Assembly: GCF_003143935.1 (NCBI RefSeq)
Contig: NZ_QFRX01000001.1
Location: 7,599,400-7,663,399, forward strand
Direction: 5' to 3'
DNA: 64,000 bases
Origin: Streptomyces sp. Act143
GTDB taxonomy: Bacteria > Actinomycetota > Actinomycetes > Streptomycetales > Streptomycetaceae
Within the stretch, counting starts at the first letter, position 1, and each line of letters starts with the position of its first letter. Below, piece by piece: positions 22,624-31,468 of the stretch. Position numbers and translations under genes: made by a program. The notes beneath the pieces are model-generated. The model saw only the letters and a program-made list of their open reading frames with translations. It did not search any database and was not told the origin of the DNA.

Positions 22624-24108
22624 ATGGCATCGATGGACGTCCCCGCCGACGTGCCGAAGCCGACGCAGACACAGACGCCGACGCCGACGGCCCCGTCGGC
22701 GCAGGCGGCGGCGCGAGCCACCCCCGCCCCCGTCCTCAGCTGGGTGACCCTCGCGCTGATGACCACCTCCTCGGTGGCCAGTCTGCGTGCCGCCCCGACC
22801 ATGGCCGTCTACGGGCTCGCCTGCGTGTTTCTCTACCTCGTCCCGGCGGTCGTGTTCCTGCTGCCCACCGCCCTCGTGTCCGCGGAGCTCGCCTCCGGGT
22901 GGACCGGCGGTGTCTATCGGTGGGTGAGCGAGGGATTGAGCAAGCCGCTCGGATTCCTCGCCGTGTGGTGCCAGTTCGCGATGACGATCTTCTACTACCC
23001 GAGCCTGCTCGCGTTCGTCGCCAGCACCATCTCGTACGTCATCGACCCCGCCCTCGCCTCCAACGGCCTCTACACCGCCATCGTCATCATGGTCCTGTAC
23101 TGGACGGGGGTGTGGGTGTCCTCACGGGGGACCAAGGCCCTTGCCGGGTTGTCCAGTTGGGGTCTCATCATCGGAACCCTCGTGCCGGGCACGATTCTCG
23201 TCGTGCTCGGCATCGTCTTCCTCGGGCAAGGGAATCCGTCCGCCGCGCCGATGACCGGCAGTCATCTGCTGCCGGAGTGGACCGGCCTCGCCAGCCTCGT
23301 GCTGATCGTGAACAACTTCCTCTCCTACTCCGGCATGGAGATGAACGCCGTTCACGTCTCGTCGCTGAAGGACCCGGCCAGGGAGTATCCCAAGTCCATG
23401 TTCCTGGCGATGGGGCTGGTGCTGGTCATCTTCATTCTCCCCGCGCTGGCGATCAGTTGGGTCGTGCCCGCCGACCAGACCAGCCTCACCGCCGGCGTCA
23501 TGCAGGCCTTCAATGCCTTCTTCTCCTACTTCCACATCGGCTGGATGACCCCCATCGCCGCCGTGATGCTGGTCGCCGCCTCCCTCGGCGGCATGCTCAC
23601 CTGGCTCGCCGGGCCCTCCAAGGGCCTGCTGGAGATCTCTCGCAGCGAGGGCTATCTGCCGCCCTTCCTGCAGAAGCTCAACAAGTACGGCATCCAGCAG
23701 AACATCCTGGTCACCCAGGGCGTCGTCACCACCGCCATCGCCCTGATGTATGCGCTGATCCCCGACGTCTCCAGCGTCTACTGGATCTTCTCCACGATCA
23801 CCACGCAGGTGTATCTCATCGTCTATCTGCTGATGTTCGCCGCCGCCATGCGGCTGCGGAAGACCCAGCCCGACCACCCCCGTGGCTACCGCGTTCCCGC
23901 CCTGCACCTGATGTGCACCGTCGGGCTCCTCGCCTCCGTCGCCGCCCTCGCGATCGGCTTCGTGCCGCCCTCGCAGTTCGGCGGCGGCAGCGTCTGGTCG
24001 TACGTCCTCCTCATCGGCGGCGGTCTGGTCATCCTCGGCCTGCTCGTTCCCTACGCCTTCCTCAAGTTCCGCAAGCCCGCCTGGCGCACGGAGAGGAGCG
24101 CGTCATGA
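22624..24108 (+). CDS. APC-superfamily amino-acid permease (glutamate/GABA antiporter-like)
   Basis: A 494-residue membrane protein with about twelve hydrophobic helices. The hydrophilic N-terminal 40 residues are Thr/Pro-rich (PTQTQTPTPTAPS). The first helix carries MTTSSVASLRAAPTMA, the APC substrate-binding region, and SGMEMNAVHVSSLKDP matches the conserved mid-protein block of the GadC/YjeM group. It should import or exchange amino acids across the cytoplasmic membrane. ATG 22624 is used, with GGGAG six bases upstream. The stop overlaps the start of the next gene by four bases. Together with the M20 peptidase it suggests uptake and hydrolysis of peptides or amino-acid derivatives. Confidence 0.88.
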   Translation: MASMDVPADVPKPTQTQTPTPTAPSAQAAARATPAPVLSWVTLALMTTSSVASLRAAPTMAVYGLACVFLYLVPAVVFLLPTALVSAELASGWTGGVYRWVSEGLSKPLGFLAVWCQFAMTIFYYPSLLAFVASTISYVIDPALASNGLYTAIVIMVLYWTGVWVSSRGTKALAGLSSWGLIIGTLVPGTILVVLGIVFLGQGNPSAAPMTGSHLLPEWTGLASLVLIVNNFLSYSGMEMNAVHVSSLKDPAREYPKSMFLAMGLVLVIFILPALAISWVVPADQTSLTAGVMQAFNAFFSYFHIGWMTPIAAVMLVAASLGGMLTWLAGPSKGLLEISRSEGYLPPFLQKLNKYGIQQNILVTQGVVTTAIALMYALIPDVSSVYWIFSTITTQVYLIVYLLMFAAAMRLRKTQPDHPRGYRVPALHLMCTVGLLASVAALAIGFVPPSQFGGGSVWSYVLLIGGGLVILGLLVPYAFLKFRKPAWRTERSAS

Positions 24109-24548
24109 GTCCCACCCGGTTCGCCTCCGAGCACAAGTGGATCTACCTCGGCGCGATCCTCGTCCTCGTCGTCCTCGCGATCGTCGGCGTCGTGCAGTAC
24201 GAGAGCGTGAAGTCCACCAACGAGGCGGCGGAGAAGGCCAACAAGCTCGCCGACGCCGCCGAGGACGCCGGCTATCCGCGCCCCGACACCGAGGTGATCG
24301 AACGGGCGCTGGGCACGGACGGCGGGATCGTCTGCGAGGACCCCGCGACCGCCCTGCGCTCCGCCCTGTGGAAGATCAACGTCTCCAACGGGGCCGCCTT
24401 CGTGGGCCAGCGGCCCGTCATCGGCGACACCAAGGCGCTGCGGGCGGAGGCCAAGATTCTGGAGATCTACTGTCCCGAGAAGCTCGACACGTTCAAGGAC
24501 CGGCTCGACGACCTGAAGACCGACGACACGGTGAGGCGGGACGCATGA
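24105..24548 (+). CDS. Small membrane-anchored protein between permease and peptidase
   Basis: A 147-residue protein with one N-terminal hydrophobic helix (residues 12-34) and a soluble domain of about 110 residues rich in Glu, Ala and Lys, containing two cysteines (IVCEDP and EIYCPEK). No family is recognised. Its start overlaps the permease stop (ATGA) and its stop overlaps the peptidase start in the same way, so all three proteins are probably made in fixed proportion. An accessory subunit of the permease is a reasonable but unproven guess. Confidence 0.75.
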   Translation: MSPTRFASEHKWIYLGAILVLVVLAIVGVVQYESVKSTNEAAEKANKLADAAEDAGYPRPDTEVIERALGTDGGIVCEDPATALRSALWKINVSNGAAFVGQRPVIGDTKALRAEAKILEIYCPEKLDTFKDRLDDLKTDDTVRRDA

Positions 24549-25933
24549 CGAGCGACACCATGGCAGGTGGACAGACCGAACAGACCGAACTGGGCGCCAG
24601 AATCGCCGCGTTGATGCCCCGCGCCAAACAGGATCTCGCCGACCTCGTCGCCATCCCCTCCGTCGCCGACCCCCGCCAGTACCCGCCCGAGGAGTGCCGT
24701 CGGGCCGCCCAGTGGGTCGCCGACGCCTTCGCCGAGGCCGGGCTGCGGGACGTCCACCTCGCCGAGACCCCCGACGGCAGCCACGCCGTCATCGGGCACC
24801 GCCCGCCCCCGCCCGGCGCCCCCACCGTCCTGCTCTACTGCCACTACGACGTCCAGCCCCCGCTCGATGACACCGCCTGGACCACCCCGCCCTTCACCCT
24901 CACCGAGGCCCAGGGCCGCTGGTACGGGCGCGGCACCGCCGACTGCAAGGGCAACATCGTCATGCACCTCACCGCGCTCAGGGCGCTCGGCGATGACATC
25001 CCGGTGGGCCTGAAGTTCGTCGCGGAGGGCTCGGAGGAGCAGGGCACGGGCGGTCTCGAGGCGTACGTCGCCCAGCACCCGGAGCAGTTCCTCGCCGACG
25101 CCCTGCTGGTGTGCGACACCGGCAACGCCGAGGTCGGCACCGGCACCGCCACCATCACCCTGCGCGGCCTCGCCAACCTCGTCGTCACCGTCGACACCCT
25201 GGGCGGGGAGGTCCACTCGGGCATGTTCGGCGGCCCCGCCCCCGACGCCCTCGCGGCCCTCATCCAGATGCTGGCCACCCTCCGCGACCCCGAGACCGGC
25301 GCCACCCGCATCAACGGGCTGGACTGCGAAGGCACTTGGGACGGTGTCGGCTACGACGAGGCACAGTTCCGCACCGACGCCGGCGTGCTGGACGGCGTAC
25401 GGCTCACCGGCACCGGCACGGTCGCCGACCGCCTCTGGGCGCGCCCGGCCGTGACCGTGCTCGGTGTTGACTGCCCGCCGGTCGTCGGCTCCGCCGCCGC
25501 CGTACCGCCCACCGCCCGGGCCCGCGTCAGCCTGCGCGTGCCGCCGGGGACCGACGCCCAGGCCGCGCTCAAGGCCCTCACCCAGCACCTCACGGACGCC
25601 GCCCCCTGGGGCGCGCGGGTGACGGTCGAGACCGAGAGCACCGGCTCCCCGTTCCAGGCCGCCACCGACGGCACCGCCTACGCGGCCCTCGGCAAGGCCG
25701 TGCAGCAGGTCTACGGCAAACCCCTCGCCTTCCTCGGCCAGGGCGGTTCCATCCCGCTGTGCAACGTCCTCGCCACCACCTACCCCCGTGCCGAGATCGT
25801 CCTGATGGGCGTCGAGGAGCCGCGCTGCCTCATCCACGCCCCCAACGAGAGCGTCGACCCGTCCGAGATCGAGCACATGGCGCACGTGGAGGCCCTGTTC
25901 CTGCGGGAGTACGCGGCGGCGCACGGCCGCTGA
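24545..25933 (+). CDS. M20-family metallo-dipeptidase
   Basis: A 462-residue zinc peptidase of the carnosinase/DapE-like M20 group. Predicted metal ligands lie in CHYDVQP (near residue 100), GTADCKGN (Asp near 132), EGSEEQG (catalytic and ligand Glu near 161), VCDTGN (Asp near 191) and LIHAPNE (His near 430). A dimerisation domain lies around residues 205-330. It hydrolyses dipeptides or N-blocked amino acids in the cytoplasm. It ends a three-gene coupled operon with the permease and the small membrane protein. Its stop is seven bases from the stop of the convergent MazG-like gene, with no hairpin between them. Confidence 0.92.
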   Translation: MTSDTMAGGQTEQTELGARIAALMPRAKQDLADLVAIPSVADPRQYPPEECRRAAQWVADAFAEAGLRDVHLAETPDGSHAVIGHRPPPPGAPTVLLYCHYDVQPPLDDTAWTTPPFTLTEAQGRWYGRGTADCKGNIVMHLTALRALGDDIPVGLKFVAEGSEEQGTGGLEAYVAQHPEQFLADALLVCDTGNAEVGTGTATITLRGLANLVVTVDTLGGEVHSGMFGGPAPDALAALIQMLATLRDPETGATRINGLDCEGTWDGVGYDEAQFRTDAGVLDGVRLTGTGTVADRLWARPAVTVLGVDCPPVVGSAAAVPPTARARVSLRVPPGTDAQAALKALTQHLTDAAPWGARVTVETESTGSPFQAATDGTAYAALGKAVQQVYGKPLAFLGQGGSIPLCNVLATTYPRAEIVLMGVEEPRCLIHAPNESVDPSEIEHMAHVEALFLREYAAAHGR

Positions 25934-25940
25934 GACGGTC

Positions 25941-26285
25941 CTAGCGGGAGCCCAGCGACCGTTCCCTCACCCGTCCCAGATGCCGGCTGAACACCTCCCG
26001 CGCCTCCGGAGTCAGCGTGCGCAGCGCGACCAAGGCGGTGATCGCGACGTCGCACAGCTCGCTCTGGACGTCGTCCCAGGTATGGGAGTTGCCCTTGCGC
26101 GGGTTGTGGTTCATCGCGCCGATCACCGCCTCGGCCACTTCGCCGACCTCCTCCGACAGCTTCAGCATCCGCAGGAGGAGTTCCCGTTGCCCGTCGGGCT
26201 GTTCCCCGTCGGACGGGCGGTTCGCGTCGAGCCACGCCCACAGTTCGTCGATGCCCGACCAGATGTCGGGGGCCTGATCACTCAT
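25941..26285 (-). CDS. MazG-like nucleotide pyrophosphohydrolase
   Basis: A 114-residue all-alpha protein of the MazG-like/MazG-related superfamily. The metal-binding EExxE motif is visible as KLSEEVGEVAEAVIG near residues 43-57, with a second acidic helix ELCDVAITALVAL near residue 80. It probably hydrolyses a nucleoside triphosphate to monophosphate and pyrophosphate. It is a single gene convergent with the M20 peptidase. The length matches the single-domain family. Confidence 0.87.
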   Translation of the reverse strand: MSDQAPDIWSGIDELWAWLDANRPSDGEQPDGQRELLLRMLKLSEEVGEVAEAVIGAMNHNPRKGNSHTWDDVQSELCDVAITALVALRTLTPEAREVFSRHLGRVRERSLGSR

Positions 26286-26308
26286 GGACGCAGCCTGGCA
26301 CGGCAGGT

Positions 26309-26971
26309 TCAGCTCTTGCCGAGGATCTTGTTCATCTCGGTGATCTCGGCGGTCTGGGACGTGACGATGTCGTCGGCCATGGAGGTGGCGGGCTGGTAGG
26401 AGCCCTTCGCTTGCTCCGTCCCGGCCATCTCGACGGCGCCCTCGTGGTGTTCGACCATCATGGTCAGGAACATCGTGTCGAAGTCACGGCCGGAGGCCTT
26501 CCGCAGCTTCTCCATGTCCGCGTCGTCCATCATCCCGGGCATCCCGGGCATCCCGGGCATCGCGGAGCCCACCCCGTGATCCATGCCGGGCATCGACTCC
26601 ATGTCCTCCGGGACGTCCACGCCCCACGCCTTCAGCCAGCCGGAGATGGTCTTGATCTCCGGGTCCTGCGCCTTCTCGATGCGCCCGGCGAGGTCCTTCA
26701 CGTCCGCGGAGGCGGCCCGGTCGGCGGCGATTTCCGCCATCTCCAGGGCCTGACGGTGGTGCGGGATCATGCCCTGCGCGAAGGAGACGTCCTGCGCGTT
26801 GTGGGATGCCGCGGAAGCGGAAGCGGAAGCGGACGCGGACGCGGAGGCCGAGGTGTCGTGGCCGCTCCCGTGGCTGTCGCCGTCGTCGCCTCCGCACGCG
26901 GTGAGGACGAGGGCGGCGGTGACGGTCGCCACAACCAGGGCGGCGGCGCGACGCGTACGGGTGGTGCTCAT
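26309..26971 (-). CDS. DUF305 lipoprotein, His/Met-rich
   Basis: A 220-residue DUF305 protein. A lipoprotein signal peptide ends at LTAC (Cys near residue 25), then comes a Ser-Ala repeat of about 15 residues. The domain shows FAQGMIPHHRQALEMAE and MMVEHHEGAVEMA, the paired His motifs of the ferritin-like family. A Met/Pro/Gly-rich loop (SMPGMDHG, then repeats of MPG) lies between them and looks suited to copper binding. ATG 26971 follows AGGAG at seven bases. The neighbouring gene at 27056 is His/Cys-rich, so a role in copper handling is possible; this is inference. Confidence 0.88.
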   Translation of the reverse strand: MSTTRTRRAAALVVATVTAALVLTACGGDDGDSHGSGHDTSASASASASASASAASHNAQDVSFAQGMIPHHRQALEMAEIAADRAASADVKDLAGRIEKAQDPEIKTISGWLKAWGVDVPEDMESMPGMDHGVGSAMPGMPGMPGMMDDADMEKLRKASGRDFDTMFLTMMVEHHEGAVEMAGTEQAKGSYQPATSMADDIVTSQTAEITEMNKILGKS

Positions 26972-27055
26972 GCTTGAACTCCTGCTGGGTGAAAGGGATT
27001 GATCCGGACTGCGGGCATGCCGAGGCGCACGAGTGCGTGCCGTCGGCAACCGTGT

Positions 27056-27463
27056 CTAGATCCGCAGGAGTTGGAGTTCCGCCAAGGACGGGGGAGCGCG
27101 CGCCCCGTCCGGGTCCGCGACCGCGCACGCACGCAGTACGTCGTCCCGTACGACGCCGGCGACCGGGTCGGCCACCGGCGCGGGCAGCACCGGCCCTCCG
27201 CTCACCGCAGCCGCCGAACAGGTGGCGTCGGCATGCGTCATGTGCCCGGAGCCGCAGTGGCCCTTGCCACCGCAGTCCTCGTGGGGCGCCGACACGGAGA
27301 CGAGGCCGGTCATCGCGGAAGGGTACGGGTGATCGCCCGGAGGGGCCCCGCCGGGGGACAGGGCGTGCATCCCCAGAACCCCGGCCAGTACCGCCAGCAC
27401 GAGCAGCGTCCGCCACCGCCGCGAGGGCGGTCGTGCGCGGAGATGCCCGGAGCGGCGGTTCAC
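27056..27463 (-). CDS. DUF6153-like membrane/secreted protein with His/Cys cluster
   Basis: About 135 residues from GTG 27463. A basic N-terminus is followed by a hydrophobic helix (TLLVLAVLAGVLGMHAL). The exported part carries a His/Cys cluster, EDCGGKGHCGSGHMTHADATC, resembling a soft-metal site. It is placed in the DUF6153 group by overall pattern. The ribosome site is poor and a GTG at 27520 is an alternative start. Together with the DUF305 lipoprotein immediately downstream it looks like a metal-responsive pair. Confidence 0.65.
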   Translation of the reverse strand: MNRRSGHLRARPPSRRWRTLLVLAVLAGVLGMHALSPGGAPPGDHPYPSAMTGLVSVSAPHEDCGGKGHCGSGHMTHADATCSAAAVSGGPVLPAPVADPVAGVVRDDVLRACAVADPDGARAPPSLAELQLLRI

Positions 27464-27532
27464 GGGGGCACAGCCTAGGGGCAGACCCGGGGGCGCTTCC
27501 GGGAGGGGCGCGAAAAACACAGGTGGGTGGGC

Positions 27533-28099
<567 letters not shown>

Positions 28100-28258
28100 G
28101 ATGACTCCCGGAGCAGACGGCAACAACAACCCCCCAGAACCTCACGCCCCCCTGCGCCCCTCCCGTGTTTCCACCGTCGCACCCCCGACACCTCCGGGCG
28201 TCGCCCACGCCCGCCGTTCGGGTGGCGGGCCCGGGAGGGCGGTGTGAGTCTGGCTGGC

Positions 28259-28585
28259 ATGACGATTCAGACGTCCAAACTCAGCGATCCGGCCGTCCGC
28301 GCCTTCGTCGGTGCCGTCAACGCGCACGACCGCGAGGGCTTCATGGCCCTTCTCGCGCCCGGCGCGACCATGTCGGACGACGGTTCCGACCGCGACCTCG
28401 CCGAGTGGATCGACCGCGAGATCTTCGCCTCCCACGGCCACATGGAGGTGGACAACGAGTCCCGCGGCGGCCGCGACCTCATCGCCCGCTACCGCAATGA
28501 CGCCTGGGGCGAGATGCGCACCAAGTGGCACTTCGAGGTCGGGGACGACGGCCGGATCTCCCGCTTCGAGACCGGGCAGGCGTGA
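28259..28585 (+). CDS. SnoaL-like (NTF2-fold) protein
   Basis: A 108-residue protein with the layout of SnoaL/nuclear-transport-factor-2 folds: an N-terminal helix (DPAVRAFVGAVNAHDREGFMALLAPGA) then beta strands ending in KWHFEVGDDGRISRFETGQA. Such small alpha/beta barrels act as isomerases, hydratases or binding proteins, and no catalytic residues could be assigned. It is transcribed convergently to the ABC exporter, with a strong two-way hairpin between. The upstream DoxX gene is divergent. Confidence 0.8.
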   Translation: MTIQTSKLSDPAVRAFVGAVNAHDREGFMALLAPGATMSDDGSDRDLAEWIDREIFASHGHMEVDNESRGGRDLIARYRNDAWGEMRTKWHFEVGDDGRISRFETGQA

Positions 28586-28599
28586 CACCGCAAGCAGCG

Positions 28600-28661
28600 G
28601 GGGCCGCTCACCGCGGACCGGTGGCCGGGATCGGCCGAGTCCTCGAACGGTGAGCGGCCCC
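28600..28661. terminator. Bidirectional hairpin terminator
   Basis: A perfect 13-base inverted repeat (GGGGCCGCTCACC at 28600-28612 and its complement at 28649-28661) with a 36-base centre. It lies between the convergent SnoaL-like and ABC ATPase genes, each ending within 15 bases of one arm. Confidence 0.8.
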
Positions 28662-28674
28662 GGAGGACGCCGGC

Positions 28675-29403
28675 TCAGTACTGCGCGTACGACTGCTGAT
28701 GTTGCTGATGTTGCTGCTCTTGCTGCTGCCGCTGTTCGGTCAGAGTGATCTGCCCCGCCTTGATGGTCGCCAGCCGCGGTGCCCGCCGGGCGATCGACGA
28801 GTCGTGGGTGACCATGACGAACGTCAGCCCGTACTCGTGCCACAGGCCCTCCAGCAGGCCCATGATGTCGTCCCGCGTGCCCTCGTCGAGGTTGCCCGTC
28901 GGCTCGTCGGCCAGCAGTACCTTCGGCTTCTTCACCAGCGCGCGGGCGATGGCGACGCGCTGCTGCTGGCCGCCGGACAGTTCGGACGGCGCGTGCCCGA
29001 GCCGCTCGCCGAGGCCCACCGACCGCAGCGCCTCCGCCGCCCGCTCGCGCCGCTCGGACGGCTTGACGCCCAGCGGGACCAGCGCCGTCTCGACGTTCTC
29101 CTGTGCGGTGAGCGTCGGGATGAGGTTGAAGGACTGGAAGATGATGCCGATCTTCTCGGCGCGCAGCCGGGTCAGTTTGGCCTCGCTGATGCGCGCGAGG
29201 TCCACGCCGTCCAGCTCCACGCTGCCCTCGGTGGGGCGGTCGAGCCCGCCGATCATCTGCAGCAGCGTGGACTTGCCGCCGCCCGTGGGGCCCTGGATGA
29301 CGAGCTGGTCGCCGTCCTCGATGGTGAGGTCGATGCCGCGCAGCGCCTCCACCGTCTCCTTGCCGCGCGAGTACCGCTTGGTGACGCCGGTCAGTCTGTA
29401 CAT
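28675..29403 (-). CDS. MacB/LolD-type ABC transporter ATPase
   Basis: A 242-residue ATPase. Walker A is GPTGGGKST (near residue 38), the signature is LSGGQQQR, Walker B is VLLADEPTGNLD, and the switch His lies in VTHD. This matches ATPases that power MacB/FtsX-type permeases. The C-terminus has a Gln/His-rich tail (QQQEQQHQQHQQSYAQY) beyond the normal fold. It lies 88 bases downstream of the permease gene on the same strand, so the two form one exporter. The tail is an oddity with no assigned function. Confidence 0.92.
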   Translation of the reverse strand: MYRLTGVTKRYSRGKETVEALRGIDLTIEDGDQLVIQGPTGGGKSTLLQMIGGLDRPTEGSVELDGVDLARISEAKLTRLRAEKIGIIFQSFNLIPTLTAQENVETALVPLGVKPSERRERAAEALRSVGLGERLGHAPSELSGGQQQRVAIARALVKKPKVLLADEPTGNLDEGTRDDIMGLLEGLWHEYGLTFVMVTHDSSIARRAPRLATIKAGQITLTEQRQQQEQQHQQHQQSYAQY

Positions 29404-29491
29404 GGGGTGCTCTCCGTAGGTAAGGGGGGTGGGGTGCCGCGGCCCGGGGGGAACGGACGCGGCACCCCGGCTCAGGAAGGCCCGGGAAGGC

Positions 29492-30955
29492 TCAGGACAC
29501 GCTGCGCAGCGCGTCGGCCGGCCGCATCCGGGAGGCCCGCCAGCCGCCCATCGCGCCGGCGATCAGACCGCCGGTCACCGCGAGGCCCACCGCGAGGGCG
29601 ATGGTGGTCGGCGAGACGGGCGCGGAGAGCGCGATCTCCATGGTGTTCTGCGCCGACTGCCCGCCGGGGCCGCCGCCGGGGCCGCCGCCCATGCCGCCAC
29701 CGCCGCCGGTGCTGCCGAGCTGCGCGGTCAGCGTCGGGCTGATCGCGGTCACCGTGTACGCGGCGGCGAGGCCGAGGCCGATGCCGAGGGCGCCGCCGAG
29801 CAGGCCGTTCACGATGGACTCGCCGACGACCTGCCGGGTCACCCGGCGGCTCGGCCAGCCCAGCGCCTTCAGGGTGCCGAACTCACGCACGCGACGGGAC
29901 ACGGCGGAGGAGGTCAGCAGCGCGGCGACCAGGAAGGCGGCGGCGAGCACCGCGATCGACAGCCACTTGCCGACGCTGGTCGCGAGGTTCGAGGCGGTGG
30001 ACAGGGAGCCGGAGACGGTCTCCGCGAGGTCGGCCGAAGTCGTCACCGTCGTACCGGAGATGTTCTTCTGGATGGTGGCCTTGACGGTGTCGATCTGCTG
30101 CGAGTCGGTCGCCTTGACGTAGATCGTGGTGACCTTGTTCTTGGCGTCGCCCAGCGTCTGGGCCTGCTTCAGCGGCAGGTAGACGTCGGTGGTGGACTCG
30201 CTGCTGGAGGCCGTGGCGATGCCGATGACCGTGTACTTGGTGCCGGAGATCTTCAGGGTCTTGCCGACCTTGTACTCGTTCTCCTTGGCGTACGACTTGC
30301 TGAGCACCGCGACCTTGGCATTTGTCTGCGCGGCCGTGAAGGTCTTGCCGGAGGTGATCTCCATGCCCGCCAGCGGGCCCAGGGTCTGGTCGGTGACGTC
30401 CACGCCGGCGACCGAGTAGGAGTTCACGTCGAACGAGGCGCCGCCGCCCTGCACCTGGGGGGCCGCCGTGCTGTTGCCGCCGCTGCCGCCGGGGCCGCCC
30501 TGCCCCTGCGACTGGTCGCCGGTCGTGGACTGCGCCTTGCCCTGCGTGAAGGAGCCGTTGACCTTGGTGACGTTCAGCGTGATCGCGCCGACGGCGTTCG
30601 CGACGCCGTCCTGCTCGGCGACCTCGGCGACAAGCGCGGCCTTGAGGGCCTGGCCGCCCTGTGTCATCACGCGGTCGGAGCTCTGCTCCTCGTCGCTGTC
30701 GTTCGACTTGGCGTCGAACTCGAAGTTGGGTCTGCCTGAGCTGTTGTCCGTGGGCGCCGACCTGGCCTTGGTGACGGTCATGTCGGTGCCGAGGCCGTAC
30801 AGCGACTTCAGGACCTTGTCCTGAGCCTGCGTCATACCGGCCGACACCGAGTTGACGGTGATGACCAGCGCGATACCGAGCGCCAGACCCAGTGCGATGA
30901 CCAGAGCCGCCTTTTTGCGCCGGCCCAGCTCGCGCTTGAGATAGATGCCAAACAT
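29492..30955 (-). CDS. MacB/FtsX-type ABC transporter permease
   Basis: A 487-residue permease. One N-terminal membrane helix (residues 17-40) is followed by a MacB-like periplasmic core domain of about 270 residues, then three FtsX helices near residues 335-480. The Gly-rich loop between helices (GGGGGMGGGPGGGPGG) would be extracellular. Conserved block: REFGTLKALGWPSRRV. It partners the ATPase immediately downstream and probably exports a lipid, peptide or antibiotic, or transmits a mechanical signal. ATG 30955 follows GAGGA at five bases; the open frame upstream has no homology. Confidence 0.9.
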   Translation of the reverse strand: MFGIYLKRELGRRKKAALVIALGLALGIALVITVNSVSAGMTQAQDKVLKSLYGLGTDMTVTKARSAPTDNSSGRPNFEFDAKSNDSDEEQSSDRVMTQGGQALKAALVAEVAEQDGVANAVGAITLNVTKVNGSFTQGKAQSTTGDQSQGQGGPGGSGGNSTAAPQVQGGGASFDVNSYSVAGVDVTDQTLGPLAGMEITSGKTFTAAQTNAKVAVLSKSYAKENEYKVGKTLKISGTKYTVIGIATASSSESTTDVYLPLKQAQTLGDAKNKVTTIYVKATDSQQIDTVKATIQKNISGTTVTTSADLAETVSGSLSTASNLATSVGKWLSIAVLAAAFLVAALLTSSAVSRRVREFGTLKALGWPSRRVTRQVVGESIVNGLLGGALGIGLGLAAAYTVTAISPTLTAQLGSTGGGGGMGGGPGGGPGGQSAQNTMEIALSAPVSPTTIALAVGLAVTGGLIAGAMGGWRASRMRPADALRSVS

Positions 30956-31097
30956 CCCGTTCCTCGAGGTTCGTGGCGCCCGCTGTGGGCGCGGCCTCAA
31001 GTTAGGGACGAAATGTTGAGTGGCCGTGAGTAAGGGATGTGGGGGACCTGAGAGGCGATGTGCGGGAGCTGAGAATCCGCGCGGCGCCCCGGACTGC

Positions 31098-31181
31098 ACG
31101 GCAGCCGTTCCACCCGTCGGTGTGCACCCCGCGGTCCCACGCGGTGTCCGCCCCCGACCGGCGTGGTGGAACGGCTGCCGT
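31098..31181. repeat. 17-base perfect inverted repeat forming a long hairpin
   Basis: The arms at 31098-31114 and 31165-31181 are exact complements (arm: ACGGCAGCCGTTCCACC). Allowing one bulge, at least seven more pairs follow inward, and an inner CCGCG/CGCGG stem could close the loop. It lies in the 507-base gap between the SDR stop (31463) and the MacB-type permease start (30955). It may be a terminator for the SDR transcript, a regulatory RNA or a small mobile-element remnant. Confidence 0.85.
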
Positions 31182-31330
31182 CTCCCCCCCTCGGTTTGGC
31201 CGGAATTCCTCCACTCCAACTGTGAAGCTCTTGTGGAGGCGCCAGTTGAGCATAGGTCCGCCACCGGCCGTGATGGTGCGGATTGAACTATTCCGCTTGT
31301 GCAAGTTGTAAAGCCGCACGTAGTGAAGCC

Positions 31331-31468
31331 GCACCCCTGAAGCCGGCGCTCAGCCGCACCCCTGAAGCCGGCGCTCAGCCGCACCCCTGAAGCTGTCAGC
31401 CGGCCCCCTGAAGCTGTCAGCCGGCCCCCTGAAGCCGTCAGCCGGCCCCCTGAAGCCGGCGCTCAGCC
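31331..31468. repeat. Six tandem 21/25-base repeats at the SDR 3' end
   Basis: Unit starts are 31331, 31356, 31381, 31402, 31423 and 31444. Units 1, 2 and 6 are 25 bases long and units 3-5 are 21 bases, lacking four bases. The core is CCCCTGAAGC followed by a variable centre and CAGCC. The SDR stop codon lies inside the last unit, so the array looks like serial duplication of the gene's 3' end. The other 3' copies lie outside the coding frame. Confidence 0.88.

Noticed and set aside
31098..31181. Insertion sequence
   Set aside because: Only 84 bases and no transposase frame; kept as an unexplained inverted repeat.
31331..31468. CRISPR-like array
   Set aside because: Units are contiguous 21/25-base repeats without unique spacers, overlap a coding end, and no cas genes are present.
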